Assembly: GCA_017465545.1 (NCBI GenBank)
Contig: JAFTVY010000052.1
Coordinates: 1 to 33,638, forward strand
Length of the DNA: 33,638 nt
Reading direction: 5' to 3'
Source of the DNA: Ruminiclostridium sp.
GTDB lineage: Bacteria; Bacillota; Clostridia; Oscillospirales; Ruminococcaceae
The notes beneath the pieces are model-generated. The model had not been told where the DNA came from. It ran no database searches and saw only the letters and a program-made list of their open reading frames with translations. Shown here in pieces: positions 30,815 through 33,638 of this stretch (its first letter is position 1; every line of letters starts with the position of its first letter). Made by a program: the position numbers and the translations under genes.

Positions 30815-33454
30815 TTACTGTGGCTTTGCGCCGTTTTTACTGAAATACATATTATAAAGCAGAATATCCGCTCTCACACTGTTATTCTGAGTAATCTTAA
30901 AGACTATCTGTTTTTTACCCTTCAGATCAAGCTCTATTGTCTGTGGCTCTGAATCAGAGGATATATCATAATACTCTTCAACTCCGTCAATGGCGATGCA
31001 TACCTCATTACCACCTTCAGCCGTTCCGTCAACCTTTGACATAGTGAGGCATAATTTTTCGTACTTGCCGTGATTGTATAAAGCAAATTCAGAGCCTGAA
31101 TATGCGTTAAGCACTATGCCCGTGTTATATTCCTTGCCTGATACCATAAACTTGTTATTCATATCATTGGAATAAATACCTGACTTTGAGCTCTCATAAG
31201 GAGCACAGTCTGTAGGAACGATTGCCATATCCGCATACTCGATTTTATCAACAACCGCTTCGGGACTCTTTCCGTTCTTTGCAAAATACGTATTGTAAAT
31301 AAGAATATCCGCACGGGAGGTGTTATTCTGATCTACCGCCAGCGTTATCTGCTTTACACCCTTGATGTTATATTCCATACTCAGCGGTACGGAGTACTTG
31401 CTCAGAACTATAGGCTGAAGCTCATTGCCATCAGCAATCACCCTGATATAGTTTTCTCCTTTATCGGTATTATCGCATTTTGCCGCCGTCAGATAAAGAG
31501 TTTCATAACCATCGTTATTTTCAAAAACAACGTAAGACGCCGCATAGGCATTCAATCGTATGCCTGTGTTATGCTCCTTGCCGAGGATAACACAGCTTTC
31601 ATTATAGTCGTTTACAAGAATAGTTGACTTATAGTTTTCATAAGGCTTCTTTTCAGAAGGTACCGCCACAAGATCGGGAAGCTTACTGTTATCTTCTACC
31701 TTCACTTCAGGCTTTTTACCGTTCTTTGCAAAATACATATTGTAAAGCAGGATATCCGCACGGGAAATATTATTCTGCTCAACAATAATTCTTATCTGCT
31801 TTGCACCTTTTATATCATATTCCATAGAAACAGGCGAAGAGAACTGCCCGAAGCTTATCGGCTCCAACTCTTTATCATCAGCGTAAATTCTGATATAGTT
31901 TTCGCCTCTGTCTGTGTTGTCTACCTTGCCCGCTGTAAGATAAAGAGTTTCGTAGCCGTCGTTATTATCAAAAATAACGTATGACTCCGTATAGGCATTC
32001 AGCAGTATGCCCGTGTTGTACTCCTTACCAAGAACTAAATAGGTTTTTTCATAGCTATTATCAAGTATTTCCGCTTTGTTATTTTCGTAGGGCTTCTTTT
32101 CAGAAGGAACTGCCACTAAATCGGCAGATTCACTTTCCTGAATGCTATCCTCTTGGATTGCTTCGCCATCCTTATAGAAGCATATATCCATTAAGGCAAT
32201 ATCAGCCCTTACCTCATTGCTTTGCAGAATAGCTATACGAAGACGACTTTTACCCGAAATATCATATTCTACAGTCTGCGGTGCAGAGAACTGATCTGTT
32301 TTTACGGCATTCAACTCCTTTTCATCCGCAAGAACACGGACAACGTTCTCGCCCTTTGCCGTATTATCGACTCTTGCTACGGTAAATTTCACCTTATCAT
32401 ATCCGTCACAGTTGAATATAACGTAGGATTCAGCGTAGGCATTAAGCACAATACCCGTATTATATTCCTTGCCGAGCACCATAAAGGATTCTTCATAGCT
32501 GTTTTCAAGTACCTTTGCATTGTTGTTTTCAAAAGGCTTGATATCAGGATAATACATTACGCCGTCAGAAACGGAGGTATTGCCGCCCTGGGAGAAGGAT
32601 GAATTTGCGCTTTCCATCGTACTTGATACGACTTTGTTATTTCCGCCTGAAAGAGATACTATCAGAACGATTAAAAGTATCACCGCCAGCAGAATACCAC
32701 CAGCTATAGCTATCATTTTTATTGGGAGAGGCTTTGCCGACGGGGTACTCGTTTCAGGCTTCACAGGTACGTTATTTACGGGAGTCTGCGCGGGTGCAGG
32801 GTTTCCCGAAGGTCTTCCGCCAGATGTCTTTGCGGATTCACCTTGTATCAATGATAAAGTCTCCACGGTGGTAGTCTTGTTAGAATCAAAAAAAGCGTCG
32901 ATTTCTTCCTTTGAGGTCACGCAATCTGTTACCGCTTTTTCGGTAGTACCCTGAGTGGTATAGACCACCTGCTGCTCTTCTTTTCTGTCGCCGTTATGTA
33001 TATGGGTGTTTATAGTTACGTTGTTAATTATGATTTTCGCATCCTCTTTACCTAACGCCTTATTGACGGAGGAGATAAGTGATTCAGTCTTAAAATCATT
33101 GTTGGCGATATCAACCGTTACCCACTGACTCGAAATCAGATAATATTTAAAGCCTGCCACAAGCTCAGTATTATCTATCTTATAAGGAATAATCGTTCTG
33201 GGATGATCGCTTCTTTCGTCGGCAAGAGCAAGCTCTCTTGCTACCTGAGGCGACTGTGCAGAATTTTCACTATATATTACGATAAAAACTCTTGATTCGC
33301 TGATAGCCTCTGTAATACTCGGCTGCCAATTTGCACCGCCTGAAATATCTCTGGGTGCTATCCAGCATTTAATACCGTTTGATTCAAGAGCATTGCAGAC
33401 CATATTTGCAATTTCTTCATCCTTTGTACTATAGCTTATAAAAACCTCTGCCAT
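30815..33454 (-). CDS. TIR domain - transmembrane - NPCBM-like repeat protein
   Basis: This 879-residue protein has an unusual domain order. Residues 1-~135 form a TIR domain (EVFISYSTKDEEIA, CWIAPRDI, and SPQVARELALA with the putative NADase Glu74). Residues 136-245 are a polar, Pro/Thr-rich linker. One membrane segment spans ~246-268 (KMIAIAGGILL onward) with Lys on its N-terminal side. Four repeats of about 149 residues follow (~301-432, 447-580, 596-729, 744-876). Each has GKE(Y/H)NTGI, a middle VDNT..GEN segment and a RADI end strand, like NPCBM/NEW2 β-sandwich carbohydrate-binding modules. There is no signal peptide, so TIR in the cytosol and repeats outside is the likely topology. TIR proteins often cleave NAD+; activity here is not shown. 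ATG start behind GGGAGG. Confidence 0.88.
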   Translation of the reverse strand: MAEVFISYSTKDEEIANMVCNALESNGIKCWIAPRDISGGANWQPSITEAISESRVFIVIYSENSAQSPQVARELALADERSDHPRTIIPYKIDNTELVAGFKYYLISSQWVTVDIANNDFKTESLISSVNKALGKEDAKIIINNVTINTHIHNGDRKEEQQVVYTTQGTTEKAVTDCVTSKEEIDAFFDSNKTTTVETLSLIQGESAKTSGGRPSGNPAPAQTPVNNVPVKPETSTPSAKPLPIKMIAIAGGILLAVILLIVLIVSLSGGNNKVVSSTMESANSSFSQGGNTSVSDGVMYYPDIKPFENNNAKVLENSYEESFMVLGKEYNTGIVLNAYAESYVIFNCDGYDKVKFTVARVDNTAKGENVVRVLADEKELNAVKTDQFSAPQTVEYDISGKSRLRIAILQSNEVRADIALMDICFYKDGEAIQEDSIQESESADLVAVPSEKKPYENNKAEILDNSYEKTYLVLGKEYNTGILLNAYTESYVIFDNNDGYETLYLTAGKVDNTDRGENYIRIYADDKELEPISFGQFSSPVSMEYDIKGAKQIRIIVEQNNISRADILLYNMYFAKNGKKPEVKVEDNSKLPDLVAVPSEKKPYENYKSTILVNDYNESCVILGKEHNTGIRLNAYAASYVVFENNDGYETLYLTAAKCDNTDKGENYIRVIADGNELQPIVLSKYSVPLSMEYNIKGVKQITLAVDQNNTSRADILIYNTYFAKNGKSPEAVVDKIEYADMAIVPTDCAPYESSKSGIYSNDMNNKFMVSGKEYNTGIVLNAYSGSEFALYNHGKYEKLCLTMSKVDGTAEGGNEVCIAIDGVEEYYDISSDSEPQTIELDLKGKKQIVFKITQNNSVRADILLYNMYFSKNGAKPQ

Positions 33455-33485
33455 TAATAACCCTCCCTAAAAAACAACTAAATAT

Positions 33486-33514
33486 ATTGTATCATATTTC
33501 TTTGATAATTACAA
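33486..33514 (-). promoter_or_regulatory. Promoter of the TIR-DUF1015 operon
   Basis: On the minus strand TTGTAA (33514-33509), a 17-bp spacer and TACAAT (33491-33486), about 30 bp before the TIR gene start. A TTGACT slightly upstream is too far from the -10 to fit. Confidence 0.6.
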
Positions 33515-33524
33515 GAAGTCAAGA

Positions 33525-33638
33525 CCACCGGCATAGCCGGTGGCTTGCACAAGCCCTATAAGGGCTTTTTACCAGCTGCGGCTGTAGCCGCCCGAAAAGT
33601 CTGCCAACCGCACTCTTTCTCGGGCAAGCCCCTTCACG
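33525..33638. repeat. Cluster of palindromes at the window edge
   Basis: Four inverted repeats stand in about 115 bp. They are CCACCGGC/GCCGGTGG (33525-33543), AAGCCCT/AGGGCTT followed by TTT (33551-33570), GCGGCT/AGCCGC (33578-33591), and a longer GCCCGA...TCGGGC stem (about 33589-33627). The block is more GC-rich than its surroundings. Such tight hairpin series are seen at the ends of IS200/IS605-type elements, but no transposase gene is in view. The second hairpin could end a plus-strand transcript. Cut by the window end. Confidence 0.5.

Noticed and set aside
30815-33454. TIR gene considered as part of an antiphage defence island
   Set aside because: No restriction, CBASS, Thoeris ThsA-like or other defence gene is visible in the flanks, so a defence role is possible but unsupported by context.

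Overview
The window looks like a chromosomal segment of a Gram-positive gut-type Clostridium relative, most likely Oscillospiraceae/Ruminococcus-like. The reasons are strong AGGAGG-type ribosome sites with many TTG and GTG starts, the Firmicutes cluster hprK - murB - rapZ - whiA - dnaE - pfkA, a tetrahydrofolate riboswitch in front of an ECF folate transporter gene, and moderate GC content. The genus is an inference; there is no rRNA or tRNA in the window to fix it.

Region 1 (about 36-13256) is a compact prophage-like element. A single minus-strand operon runs from a repressor-controlled promoter at 12269-12297 down to a terminator at 36-68. In order of transcription it encodes a small zinc-ribbon-like protein, TerS, TerL, portal, a Prp-type cysteine protease, scaffold, N4-gp56-type major capsid protein, a small conserved protein, an adaptor-like protein, a large tail-hub-like protein, a tail fibre, a putative internal virion protein, holin and a GH25 endolysin. 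There is no tape measure or tail tube gene, so a short-tailed virion is likely. No integrase, excisionase or replication gene is visible. On the plus strand an XRE repressor and an ImmA/IrrE metalloprotease are transcribed divergently. The control region between the two transcripts holds four copies of a 13-bp operator, CAACRNNNYGTTG.

Region 2 (13284-26793) is host backbone on the plus strand: azlCD (branched-chain amino acid export), an aquaporin, hprK, a PHP phosphatase, a ROK glucokinase, murB, rapZ, whiA, dnaE, pfkA, folT under a THF riboswitch, and proC. Carbon control (HprK, glucokinase, PfkA), cell-envelope precursor supply (MurB, RapZ) and replication (DnaE) are packed with short gaps. 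The yvcK/glmR gene that often sits between rapZ and whiA is absent.

Region 3 (26794-33638) is accessory and runs mainly on the minus strand. Two copies and a partial third copy of a ~101-bp tandem repeat follow proC, then facing terminators. Next come a secreted protein with five fibronectin type III domains, a DUF1015 protein, and, upstream of that in the same operon, an 879-residue TIR protein. The TIR protein has an N-terminal TIR domain, a disordered linker, one membrane segment and four tandem NPCBM-like repeats. That order would put a TIR domain in the cytosol behind a probable carbohydrate-binding ectodomain, an arrangement like an inverted Toll-like receptor. This is the most unusual gene here. 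The right edge of the window is a cluster of palindromes that may be the end of a mobile element.
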